From the NCBI GenBank assembly GCA_002404395.1, contig DHJP01000161.1, positions 5,060 through 17,404 on the forward strand: a stretch of DNA of 12,345 nt, written 5' to 3'. Source of the DNA: Clostridiales bacterium UBA4717. Its GTDB lineage: Bacteria > Bacillota > Clostridia > Oscillospirales > CAG-272. The notes under the pieces were generated by a model that was given only the letters and a program-made list of their open reading frames with translations, made no database searches and was not told where the DNA came from. Each line of letters begins with the position of its first letter. Position 1 is the first letter of the stretch. Made by a program: the position numbers and the translations under genes. This document shows, piece by piece, positions 6,606-12,345 of this stretch.

Positions 6606-7436
6606 TCAGAATTCATATCCGTTTCTGATGTTTTCTTCAATAGTTACACCGGCATAGAAAGTGGTTTCGTCGGCAACTATTTTGTCGTAATCCATTTCGT
6701 TTGAAAGATATTTAAGAATCGCAATGTTGTTGTTCTGAAAACGGCTCTCGTTCCAGGTCGCACAAAAGTAAAGATAGTTTTCGGGCATTACCGAAATACC
6801 GTCTGAAAATACTTCATCAACCGCGGCATAAGCTTCATTGCTCGGCTTACAGTATAAAATGTAGGGAGAGGTGGCAAACTGATATACGCGCTTACCGCCC
6901 GCCCCGAGCTTTGAGTCGTATACGACGCCGTCTACAGTGTCGGGGAAATATTCGTTTCCGAGACGATTTCTGATAACCTGCGCCACCGCAAGCATTTCGT
7001 AATACTTAAGCTCCTCTCTTTCAAACTGTTCGATATATGCATTGTTGCCGATAACTTCAAGCTGACATACCGCCGCGACCGTATCACGTTCGGCATCGGT
7101 CAGCGCGTAAGCCCTGCCGGATGAGACCGCGATCTTGTAATAGGTGCTGAGCGGTATACTTCCGAGTGCATTTATGCTCTCGGAAGCAGCGTCTCCGTCA
7201 AGCGTCTCATGAGCCGTCTTGACAATAGCGTGCACGGCATCGGCGGTATTTTCGGCAGTACCGAAATCAATACCCGTTGCAATGCGACTCGCATCGGAGA
7301 CTTTAACGGATTCATGCACGGCAGGCAGTTCAAGCGTAATTCTGCCGAATCCCGAAAATGCTTCGGCGATCAACATAAATAACATCATGAAAAGCAACGT
7401 TGCCGCAATATAAATCGACTGTTTCCGTTCGGTCAT
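6606..7436 (-). CDS. SleB-type cell wall hydrolase (Hydrolase_2 family), membrane-anchored
   Basis: 276 residues from the ATG at 7436, which has AAAGGA nine bases upstream; an ATG three codons earlier (7445) touches that same site and is less likely. Residues about 8-29 form one membrane segment or uncleaved signal. The next 80 residues are low in motifs. The catalytic domain covers about 115-235: a candidate active-site Glu in VCQLEVIG (E127), MLAVAQVIRNRLGNEYFPDT (148-167), VDGVVYD, VYQF and YLYFCA. These match the SleB/CwlJ family, lytic transglycosylase-like enzymes that degrade spore cortex or septal peptidoglycan. Compared with the usual YGEARGE block, the region after the Glu is altered and carries an insertion of about 15 residues. 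Role in germination or growth is inferred. It is divergent from the foldase lipoprotein gene. Confidence 0.87.
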   Translation of the reverse strand: MTERKQSIYIAATLLFMMLFMLIAEAFSGFGRITLELPAVHESVKVSDASRIATGIDFGTAENTADAVHAIVKTAHETLDGDAASESINALGSIPLSTYYKIAVSSGRAYALTDAERDTVAAVCQLEVIGNNAYIEQFEREELKYYEMLAVAQVIRNRLGNEYFPDTVDGVVYDSKLGAGGKRVYQFATSPYILYCKPSNEAYAAVDEVFSDGISVMPENYLYFCATWNESRFQNNNIAILKYLSNEMDYDKIVADETTFYAGVTIEENIRNGYEF

Positions 7437-7459
7437 ATGCTTCATTCCTTTCTTTGAGA

Positions 7460-7515
7460 TTTGCGCACGGCTTATTGCCGCGCAAAACTTTGCGCCGACC
7501 GTAAAATTTGTCGGC
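7460..7515 (-). other. Leader of the SleB-type gene with alternative hairpins
   Basis: Three copies of one 7-base element alternate in orientation: TTTGCGC (7460-7466), GCGCAAA (7480-7486), TTTGCGC (7489-7495). The middle copy can pair perfectly with the 7489-7495 copy (2-base loop), or with the 7460 copy as part of a longer stem that also uses CGGC/GCCG (7468-7471/7477-7480). A third pairing, GCCGAC (7494-7499) with GTCGGC (7510-7515), overlaps the second. The block ends a few bases from the ribosome site. Confidence 0.45.
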
Positions 7516-7551
7516 TCGTATGAAAACTATGTGAAATAATATAAAAGTGTA

Positions 7552-7580
7552 TTGACTTTGCGGGTCTGCTAATGTATAAT
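7552..7580 (+). promoter_or_regulatory. Sigma-A promoter for the foldase lipoprotein gene
   Basis: TTGACT (7552-7557), 17-base spacer, perfect TATAAT (7575-7580). The leader of about 73 bases contains two hairpins: CCCCGC/GCGGGG (7594-7609) and GGGAAT/ATTCCC (7629-7644), the latter ending just before the ribosome site. Confidence 0.85.
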
Positions 7581-7659
7581 TTATACGGTTTGACCCCGCT
7601 TTTGCGGGGAAACTGCATTTATTATTTGGGGAATATAAATTCCCGGGAAGGACGTTTCA

Positions 7660-8748
7660 ATGATAAGAAACAATCTGAAAAGACTGCTTGCGCTCATGCT
7701 TGTGATCGTAATGCTCGTTTGCACAGCATCATGCGGAGCCGATAAGACGAACAACGGTGACAGTAATACACCGAATGCTTCGCTCGACGGACTCACCGAC
7801 GATACGGTGGTTGCAACCTTAAACGGTCACGACCTCACATACGGTATGTACCGCTATCTCTACCTCACAATTGAGAACAACTACCTCTCAAGCGACGCGG
7901 ATTTTCTGAAGAACAACGAAAACGCTGAGGAAACTCTCAAGAATGAAGCCATCTATGCGGCGGCTCAGTTCTATGCGATCAAGGATGAAGCAGCTAAAAA
8001 CAGCGTTACGCTTTCCGAATCGGATATCTCCGAGATCGACAGCTACATCAATATGTTCAAGTCAAGTTCGGAAGATTTTGACGCAACGCTCAGAGAGATC
8101 AACCTCACCGAGGCGCTCTACAGAGAATTTCTTGAAATCACTACGCTTGAAAACAATCTGATCGCCAAGGTCTACGAGGATCCTTCGATCGTCGGAATCA
8201 ACAAGTCCGATATCGTTGATAAGCTCATGAGCGACGAGTATGTGAGAGTAATGCATATTCTCTACGCCGATAAAGCAACTGCCGAAGGCGTGCTTGAACA
8301 GGCAAAGAACGCTACCGACGAAGAATTCTATGAGCTTGCACAGGAAGCGGAAGACACCGGAATGATCGGCAACAAAGGCGGCTACTACTTCACATATGAT
8401 GAAATGGTAAAGCCCTTTGAAGAAGCAAGCTTCGCACTCAAGGAGGGTGAGACCAGCGATCTCGTTCAGAGCGATTACGGATATCATATAATCCGCCGCC
8501 TCGAAAAGGATAAAGCTTACGTCGAAGAAAACATCGACACGCTTTCTCAGAGATTCCTCCAGGTTGAATATTACAAGCAGCTTGATGCGCTCGCTGATGA
8601 TATCACGGAAAACAAAGTAGAAACCAAGGATATTCTCGCAAGCCTGAACAGCTCAAACATTACGCCTCTCGAAGCTCCCAAGGCAGATTCCGAATCGGTT
8701 TCCGACTCTGAATCCGACTCGACCTCCGAAAGCGTGATCGAGGGTTAA
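7660..8748 (+). CDS. PrsA/SurA-like peptidyl-prolyl isomerase (PPIC/parvulin) lipoprotein
   Basis: 362 residues. AAGGA at 7648-7652 is seven bases before the ATG. The N-terminus is a lipoprotein signal: basic MIRNNLKR, a hydrophobic core, then TASC with the lipidated cysteine at C25. A SurA-N-like helical region spans about 48-190 (VVATLNGHDLTYGMYRYLY onward). The parvulin domain is at about 193-284, with YVRVMHILY (194-202), NKGGYYF (238-244), MVKPFEEASFALKEGE (249-264) and SDYGYHIIRR (271-280), all standard positions of this fold. Such proteins help secreted proteins fold outside the membrane. The last 20 residues are a Ser/Asp/Glu-rich tail that is not part of the catalytic domain. It has its own promoter and terminator. 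The family call is firm; equivalence to PrsA in client range is not shown. Confidence 0.95.
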   Translation: MIRNNLKRLLALMLVIVMLVCTASCGADKTNNGDSNTPNASLDGLTDDTVVATLNGHDLTYGMYRYLYLTIENNYLSSDADFLKNNENAEETLKNEAIYAAAQFYAIKDEAAKNSVTLSESDISEIDSYINMFKSSSEDFDATLREINLTEALYREFLEITTLENNLIAKVYEDPSIVGINKSDIVDKLMSDEYVRVMHILYADKATAEGVLEQAKNATDEEFYELAQEAEDTGMIGNKGGYYFTYDEMVKPFEEASFALKEGETSDLVQSDYGYHIIRRLEKDKAYVEENIDTLSQRFLQVEYYKQLDALADDITENKVETKDILASLNSSNITPLEAPKADSESVSDSESDSTSESVIEG

Positions 8749-8771
8749 GCGTATAAAACACGAAATACCCG

Positions 8772-8804
8772 AGTCCGCCGCATTGCGGCGGACTTTTTGT
8801 TTTC
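8772..8804 (+). terminator. Rho-independent terminator of the foldase gene
   Basis: A perfect 10-bp GC-rich stem (8772-8781 with 8785-8794, loop ATT) is followed by TTTTGTTTT. It starts 23 bases past the stop and ends two bases before the stop codon of the convergent mrnC gene. Confidence 0.95.
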
Positions 8805-8805
8805 G

Positions 8806-9243
8806 CTAATTGTCCGACTCAAGCGAGTTTATCACATCGGCATATGCCAAATTAAAAAGCTCGCGTTTACGCTCGTTTTTCTCCGTCAGCTCAAGATATC
8901 CGAACAGCGCTTCAAATCCGGTCGCACGGTGATATTCGCTCACGGTCGCGCTTTTCGGGGTTTTTACATTTGCATTTCTGCCGCGTTTGAAATAAGCAAG
9001 CTCCTCAGGCTCAAGCAAGCCCTCGATCTTCGAAAACGCCACGCTTTGAGCGGTCGCCTTTACAAATCGAAGGGCATTTTTATTCAGCGATGCGCTGTCA
9101 TACATTCCGAGTCCGATGAGATATTCCCTCACCATCAACTCGATCACACAGTCGCCGAGATAGGCAAGCGCCATGCCGGTAAGCTCATTCGGGAGCCGCC
9201 GTTTTACATTTTTGTCTGCGCTTGTGTTTTCAATCGTATTCAT
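8806..9243 (-). CDS. mrnC: Mini-ribonuclease 3 (Mini-III)
   Basis: 145 residues from the ATG at 9243, preceded by AAGGAG with an 11-base gap from its GGAG. An ATG 12 codons earlier (9279) has no ribosome site. The protein is a lone RNase III catalytic domain without the double-stranded-RNA-binding domain, the defining feature of Mini-III. Visible landmarks are ALAYLGDCVIELMVRE (25-40) with the catalytic acidic D31, KRGRNANVKTPKSATVSEY (86-104), and the second acidic site E111 in ATGFEALFGYLEL (107-119). In Bacillus this enzyme trims both ends of 23S rRNA precursor as a homodimer. The usual LHKKA segment reads LNKNA here (53-57). The gene is alone rather than beside cysS, where it is often found. 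Its leader carries a perfect 11-bp hairpin. Confidence 0.95.
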   Translation of the reverse strand: MNTIENTSADKNVKRRLPNELTGMALAYLGDCVIELMVREYLIGLGMYDSASLNKNALRFVKATAQSVAFSKIEGLLEPEELAYFKRGRNANVKTPKSATVSEYHRATGFEALFGYLELTEKNERKRELFNLAYADVINSLESDN

Positions 9244-9282
9244 GCGCGATTCGGCTCCTTTTTTGTTGTCATATTGCACAAA

Positions 9283-9323
9283 TTCATTGAAAACAACCGA
9301 AATTCAGCCGCTTTTTCAATGAA
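9283..9323 (-). other. 5'-terminal stem-loop in the mrnC leader
   Basis: The arms TTCATTGAAAA and TTTTCAATGAA (9323-9313 and 9293-9283 on the minus strand) pair perfectly over 11 bp with a 19-base loop. The predicted transcription start is near 9324, so the stem would lie at the very 5' end of the mRNA. Confidence 0.55.
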
Positions 9324-9330
9324 CGGTTCA

Positions 9331-9359
9331 ATTGTAGCAGATATCGGAGCACATTTCAA
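9331..9359 (-). promoter_or_regulatory. Sigma-A promoter for mrnC
   Basis: Minus-strand TTGAAA (9359-9354), 17-base spacer, TACAAT (9336-9331). This gives a leader of about 80 bases before the ATG at 9243. Confidence 0.75.
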
Positions 9360-9522
9360 CTCCAATAAATGCCAAAATGCAATGGCAAAGGGCGTGCAGA
9401 TTTGTGCATTTTATCAAAAATATTCCGTTGAAGTTTGTCCTTGCAAACCCGTTATACATCAAAATATACATATATTTTTCCGGTATTTTCCACTCACATA
9501 TTTTATTCGTTTAAAATGTCAA
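9360..9522. other. AT-rich spacer between divergent mrnC and decarboxylase promoters
   Basis: No gene is seen. The only structure is an inverted repeat AAAATGCA/TGCATTTT (9374-9381 and 9405-9412) just upstream of the mrnC -35 element. This is a candidate binding site for a regulator of either divergent promoter. Confidence 0.4.
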
Positions 9523-9552
9523 TTGACTTTTATCCCCTTTATTGGTTATACT
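9523..9552 (+). promoter_or_regulatory. Sigma-A promoter for the decarboxylase beta/gamma-like unit
   Basis: TTGACT (9523-9528), 18-base spacer, TATACT (9547-9552). The leader is about 40 bases and contains AAAGGA at 9581-9586, eleven bases before the ATG. Confidence 0.7.
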
Positions 9553-9597
9553 TAAAAATACGTTAATTTATATGTATATGAAAGGAATTTCGGAACA

Positions 9598-10746
9598 ATG
9601 AACGACCTGCTCGGCACGCTGTTCGAAAATTTCGCCAACATTACATGGGAACAAGTGGTAATGTGGGTGATCGGCGCAATACTTATTTATCTGGCAATCA
9701 AAAAAGAAATGGAGCCCGCATTGCTGTTACCGATGGGCTTCGGTGCGATCCTTGTCAATCTTCCGATGTCGGGAGCCGTCAATCAGAACGTGAACGGCGT
9801 TACCGAGATCGGTATAATAGACGAACTGTTTAACTTCGGTATTGATAACGAGCTGTTCCCGCTGCTTTTATTCATCGGAATCGGCGCAATGATCGACTTC
9901 GGTCCGCTGCTCAACGATCCGAAACTGTTACTGTTCGGCGCGGCAGCGCAGTTCGGCATCTTCATGACGATAAGTCTTGCCTCATTGCTCGGCTTCACCC
10001 TTCAGGAATCGGCTTCGATCGGTATAATCGGCGCCGCCGACGGTCCTACCTCAATATTTGTTGCTAATCATTACCTCGGCGAAGGCGCGAATCTTATGGG
10101 TCCGATAATCGTTTGCGCGTACTCGTATATGGCGCTCGTGCCGATAGTACAGCCGCCGATCATCAAACTTGTTACCACAAAGAAAGAACGTCTGATCCGT
10201 ATGCCTTACGAGCAAAAGAACGTATCAAAGGTCGCTCGTATAATCTTCCCGATCGCCGTAACCGCGATAACCGGACTTTTCGCTCCGAAAGCGGTCGCGC
10301 TTGTCGGTTTCCTGATGTTCGGCAACCTTATCCGTGAATGCGGCGTGCTCAATTCGCTCTCTGAGACCGCGCAGAATAACCTCGCAAATCTCATAACGCT
10401 CCTGCTCGGCATCACGGTCGCCTCGAAAATGCGTGCCGAGGATTTTGTAAACATAGCAACGCTCAAGATCCTTTTGCTCGGACTGTTCGCTTTCGTATTT
10501 GATACGATCGGCGGCGTGCTCTTTGCAAAACTCATAAATCTGTTCTCAAAGAAGAAAATAAACCCGATGATCGGCGCCGCCGGTATATCGGCGTTCCCGA
10601 TGTCTGCACGCGTAGTTCACAAAATGGGACTTGCCGAGGACAATCAGAACTTCCTGCTCATGCATTCGATCGGTACGAATGTATCAGGTCAGATCGCTTC
10701 GGTCATCGCCGGCGGTCTCATTCTTAACCTGATCGATAAGTTTTAA
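9598..10746 (+). CDS. Sodium ion-translocating decarboxylase beta subunit (OadB/GcdB/MmdB family)
   Basis: 382 residues, typical for the family. An integral membrane protein with about ten hydrophobic stretches. Signature segments are MIDFGPLL (98-105), IGIIGAADGPTSIF (141-154) with the conserved Asp D148 of the GAADGPT loop, GNLIRECGVLNSL (242-254), GISAFPMSARVVHKMG (329-344) and HSIGTNVSGQIAS (356-368). In Klebsiella OadB the corresponding Asp and the C-terminal polar helices form the Na+ path; the subunit decarboxylates carboxybiotin and couples this to Na+ export. The partner substrate (oxaloacetate, methylmalonyl-CoA, glutaconyl-CoA) depends on the alpha subunit, which is not in the window, so no specific symbol is given. 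The small gene 20 bases downstream is probably its gamma-like partner. Confidence 0.96.
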   Translation: MNDLLGTLFENFANITWEQVVMWVIGAILIYLAIKKEMEPALLLPMGFGAILVNLPMSGAVNQNVNGVTEIGIIDELFNFGIDNELFPLLLFIGIGAMIDFGPLLNDPKLLLFGAAAQFGIFMTISLASLLGFTLQESASIGIIGAADGPTSIFVANHYLGEGANLMGPIIVCAYSYMALVPIVQPPIIKLVTTKKERLIRMPYEQKNVSKVARIIFPIAVTAITGLFAPKAVALVGFLMFGNLIRECGVLNSLSETAQNNLANLITLLLGITVASKMRAEDFVNIATLKILLLGLFAFVFDTIGGVLFAKLINLFSKKKINPMIGAAGISAFPMSARVVHKMGLAEDNQNFLLMHSIGTNVSGQIASVIAGGLILNLIDKF

Positions 10747-10766
10747 CGTAAACGAAGGAGCACATC

Positions 10767-10892
10767 ATGAATACAGAAGCTTTTCTCGCAACCCTTCCGA
10801 TAATGGGTAAAGGTATGCTCGGCATATTCGTTGTCGCCGCGCTCATCGTGTTGGCAATGTATCTGTTACGTATGCTCGGAACCAAAAAGTAA
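10767..10892 (+). CDS. 41-residue OadG-like small membrane subunit
   Basis: A short ORF with an excellent ribosome site (AAGGAG at 10755-10760, six bases before the ATG), beginning 20 bases after the beta-subunit stop. The protein starts MNTEAFLATLPIMGKGMLGI, continues through one hydrophobic helix (about residues 17-36) and ends in a basic tail, GTKK. The pattern of a short polar N-terminus, MGKGM..F, one membrane helix and a basic cytoplasmic end resembles OadG-type gamma subunits, which anchor and stabilise the Na+-pumping decarboxylase complex. However, it is about half the length of classical OadG (roughly 80 residues) and lacks the zinc-binding C-terminal extension. A terminator follows closely, so this is the last gene of the unit. 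Coding is well supported by ribosome site, position and composition; the functional name is inferred. Confidence 0.85.
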   Translation: MNTEAFLATLPIMGKGMLGIFVVAALIVLAMYLLRMLGTKK

Positions 10893-10916
10893 GCTGTCGC
10901 AAAAACTGACAGACAC

Positions 10917-10988
10917 AAATCCCCGAACCGAATATGCCGCAATCGCTCAAAACTTGCAGGCGTATTTGGTTCGGGGATTTTGTTTTGC
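10917..10988 (+). terminator. Long-stem Rho-independent terminator of the decarboxylase unit
   Basis: The 22-base arms at 10917-10938 and 10959-10980 pair with two G-T wobbles, and an inner GCAA/TTGC extends the stem. TTTTGTTTT follows from 10978. It begins 24 bases after the small subunit's stop. Confidence 0.92.
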
Positions 10989-11034
10989 ACTGCACAGTAC
11001 ATACGGCACCTATACACACTGCGCTTTTTGTCTA

Positions 11035-11063
11035 TTGACATTTTTCGCGCTTTATTTTATAAT
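11035..11063 (+). promoter_or_regulatory. Perfect-consensus sigma-A promoter for the lipid kinase gene
   Basis: TTGACA (11035-11040), exactly 17 bases, TATAAT (11058-11063): both hexamers match consensus completely. Transcription should start near 11070, which helps decide the start codon of the downstream gene. Confidence 0.9.
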
Positions 11064-11098
11064 ATGAAGGATCCAGATATATGAAAGGTGCTTGCAAT

Positions 11099-12052
11099 AT
11101 GAAATATATATTTGTAATTAACCCTAAAGCCGGACCGAAAAATGCTACTGCTGACATAAAAAATATGCTTGAGCGCTCTAATCGGAGCGACTCATGCGAA
11201 TATTACGTGACAAAATGCGCGAATGACGCGGCATCGTATGTATCGAAATACGCCGACGATCATTATAACGAAGAATTATGCTTCGTCGCCTGCGGCGGTG
11301 ATGGAACGCTTAACGAAGTCGCAACCGGTGCGGTAGGCCATAAAAACGCCGCTGTTGCAGTTTTCCCGGTCGGAAGCGGAAACGACTTTGTTAAATACTT
11401 CGGAGGCAAGGAGGCGTTTCTCGACGTCGACGCACTCTTTGAAGGCTGCCCTGAAGATATAGACATACTGAAGATCGACGACCGCTATTCTGTCAATGTC
11501 TGCAACTTCGGATTTGATACCACGGTCGCGGATACGATGCAGAAAGTAAAACGATATCCGATAATCGGCGGCTCAAACGCTTATTATTGCGGTATTGCCA
11601 AGGCACTTATGACTTCAATGAAAAATCGTTGCAAAATATACGCTGACGGAAAATTACTCAATCCGAGCGGAAAGATATTGCTCTGCACTCTCGCAAACGG
11701 CTCTCACGTCGGCGGAAGCTTTAATTGTGCTCCTCGCAGTGACTGCACCGACGGTCTCATAGAAGTCTGCGTAGTAGATCCCATACACCTGCCGAAATTT
11801 CTGAAGCTGCTGCCCTTTTACGAACGCGGCACTCATCTCGACGCGCCCGAATTTGAAGGCATACTTACATATACACGCGCAAAGTCCGTGCGTATCGAAG
11901 CGCCCGAGGGCTTCCGCATTTCTCTTGACGGGGAGCTTGCGGCGAAAAACGAAGTGACGGTCGAATGTCTGAACCGCGCAGTGCGGTTGATGATACCGCG
12001 CGGAGCGCACAAAGCAAACCGCACTGCCGCACACGAAGCCGTCAACGCCTGA
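11099..12052 (+). CDS. YegS/DgkB-type diacylglycerol or lipid kinase
   Basis: 317 residues from the ATG at 11099. An ATG at 11081 would need a ribosome site (GAAGG, 11066-11070) lying at or upstream of the predicted transcription start, whereas GAAAGG just before 11099 is well spaced, and MKYIFVINPKAG is the normal family N-terminus. The nucleotide-binding domain has VINPKAG (6-12), CGGDGTLNEV (65-74) and FPVGSGNDF (89-97). The beta-rich C-terminal domain has NVCNFGFD (about 135-142), LANGSHVGG and SLDGE near residue 275. Family members phosphorylate diacylglycerol or related lipids at the inner face of the membrane; in Firmicutes DgkB recycles diacylglycerol released during lipoteichoic acid synthesis. 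The exact lipid is not determined. The last 15 or so residues look like a non-conserved tail. Confidence 0.95.
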   Translation: MKYIFVINPKAGPKNATADIKNMLERSNRSDSCEYYVTKCANDAASYVSKYADDHYNEELCFVACGGDGTLNEVATGAVGHKNAAVAVFPVGSGNDFVKYFGGKEAFLDVDALFEGCPEDIDILKIDDRYSVNVCNFGFDTTVADTMQKVKRYPIIGGSNAYYCGIAKALMTSMKNRCKIYADGKLLNPSGKILLCTLANGSHVGGSFNCAPRSDCTDGLIEVCVVDPIHLPKFLKLLPFYERGTHLDAPEFEGILTYTRAKSVRIEAPEGFRISLDGELAAKNEVTVECLNRAVRLMIPRGAHKANRTAAHEAVNA

Positions 12053-12119
12053 TATGCTGCGATGAATTACACTGCATAAATTATCAAATCTGAGCCGCAC
12101 AGCGGCAACTATATAATGT

Positions 12120-12345
12120 ATGAATGAATTTTCCAAGCTCATGAAAATGAGCGAAACCGATTTTGAAGCCCTTGAGCAAGCGGAAGCCGCTCATCTTGCC
12201 GCGCTTGAAGCGCGCGGCGCTCACCGAATTTGCGCGCTTGATAACGTCTGCGTCACCGATGACGGCAGGATGTACGCGCTGACCCCGCTTGAGCGCGGAG
12301 AAGAAGTCATTCGCGAAGGCACTCTCTTCGGCAGAGCGGCAAAGC
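12120..12345 (+). CDS. Unrecognised ORF, 3' end outside window
   Basis: I do not recognise this protein. From ATG 12120 the frame is open for 75 codons to the window edge, and the reading frame is closed by a stop two codons upstream. The start is followed by an acidic, Ala/Glu/Leu-rich probable helix (about residues 11-35: MSETDFEALEQAEAAHLAAL), then a mixed segment with CALDNVCVTDDGRMYALTPL. Codon use with many GCG, CTT and CGC codons resembles its neighbours, which supports coding. No Shine-Dalgarno site precedes ATG 12120 or the in-frame ATGs at 12141 and 12147. A TATAAT at 12112-12117 lies directly upstream but lacks a good -35 element. It follows the lipid kinase gene by 67 bases on the same strand and may be co-transcribed with it. 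Confidence 0.55.
   Translation, partial: MNEFSKLMKMSETDFEALEQAEAAHLAALEARGAHRICALDNVCVTDDGRMYALTPLERGEEVIREGTLFGRAAK

Noticed and set aside
8797..9555. Plus-strand 252-residue open frame
   Set aside because: It runs antisense through mrnC and the following intergenic promoters, with no ribosome site or recognisable domain.
12094..12106. GCCGC/GCGGC mini-hairpin after the lipid kinase gene
   Set aside because: A 5-bp stem with no following T-run is too weak to call a terminator.
11654..12142. Minus-strand 162-residue open frame
   Set aside because: It is antisense to the C-terminal domain of the lipid kinase and lacks a ribosome site or any family motif.
1..12345. tRNA, rRNA, CRISPR, transposase or phage genes
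   Set aside because: I looked for cloverleaf-like segments, regularly spaced repeats, terminal inverted repeats around ORFs and transposase or integrase motifs and saw none.

Overview
The window looks like chromosome from an anaerobic, low-to-mid GC Clostridia-type Firmicute, possibly a gut Oscillospirales or Christensenellales relative. The evidence is a Mini-ribonuclease III gene, a SleB-type cortex/wall hydrolase, a parvulin-type foldase lipoprotein, a Na+-pumping decarboxylase beta subunit, strong GGAGG ribosome sites and many sigma-A promoters with 17-base spacers. Order-level placement is an inference. I see no rRNA, tRNA, CRISPR array, insertion sequence or prophage gene. Eleven genes are supported, with one cut at each window edge.

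Layout. Positions 1-1647 (-) hold most of a membrane-anchored GHL10-type glycoside hydrolase-like protein. Positions 1926-4856 form a likely carbohydrate-catabolism island: a DapA/NanA-family lyase (-), a divergent AraC-family regulator (+), and a sugar isomerase/epimerase-type TIM barrel (-) that converges on the regulator. A ferritin-like protein (5040-5519, -) and a GNAT acetyltransferase (5938-6462, +) flank a 418-base divergent gap containing two palindromes. A SleB-type hydrolase (6606-7436, -) is divergent from a PPIC-type foldase lipoprotein (7660-8748, +). Mini-III RNase mrnC (8806-9243, -) is divergent from a two-gene unit: a decarboxylase beta subunit (9598-10746) and a 41-residue OadG-like membrane protein (10767-10892). 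A YegS/DgkB-type lipid kinase (11099-12052, +) follows a perfect-consensus promoter. An unrecognised ORF (12120 onward, +) leaves the window.

Genes are mostly single transcription units, each with its own promoter and often a terminator. The exception is the beta/gamma-like decarboxylase pair, which is closed by a long terminator and has no carboxyltransferase or biotin subunit next to it. The aldolase, AraC regulator and isomerase plausibly belong to one regulon with an unidentified substrate. No transporter or kinase for it is in the window.

The most interesting points are the tiny OadG-like subunit with an orphan beta subunit; a perfect 11-bp stem at the predicted 5' end of the mRNA for the double-strand-specific RNase Mini-III; mutually exclusive hairpins in the leader of the SleB-type gene; and a ferritin-like protein whose first-helix metal ligand appears replaced by lysine. 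I found no clearly new multi-gene defence or mobile system.
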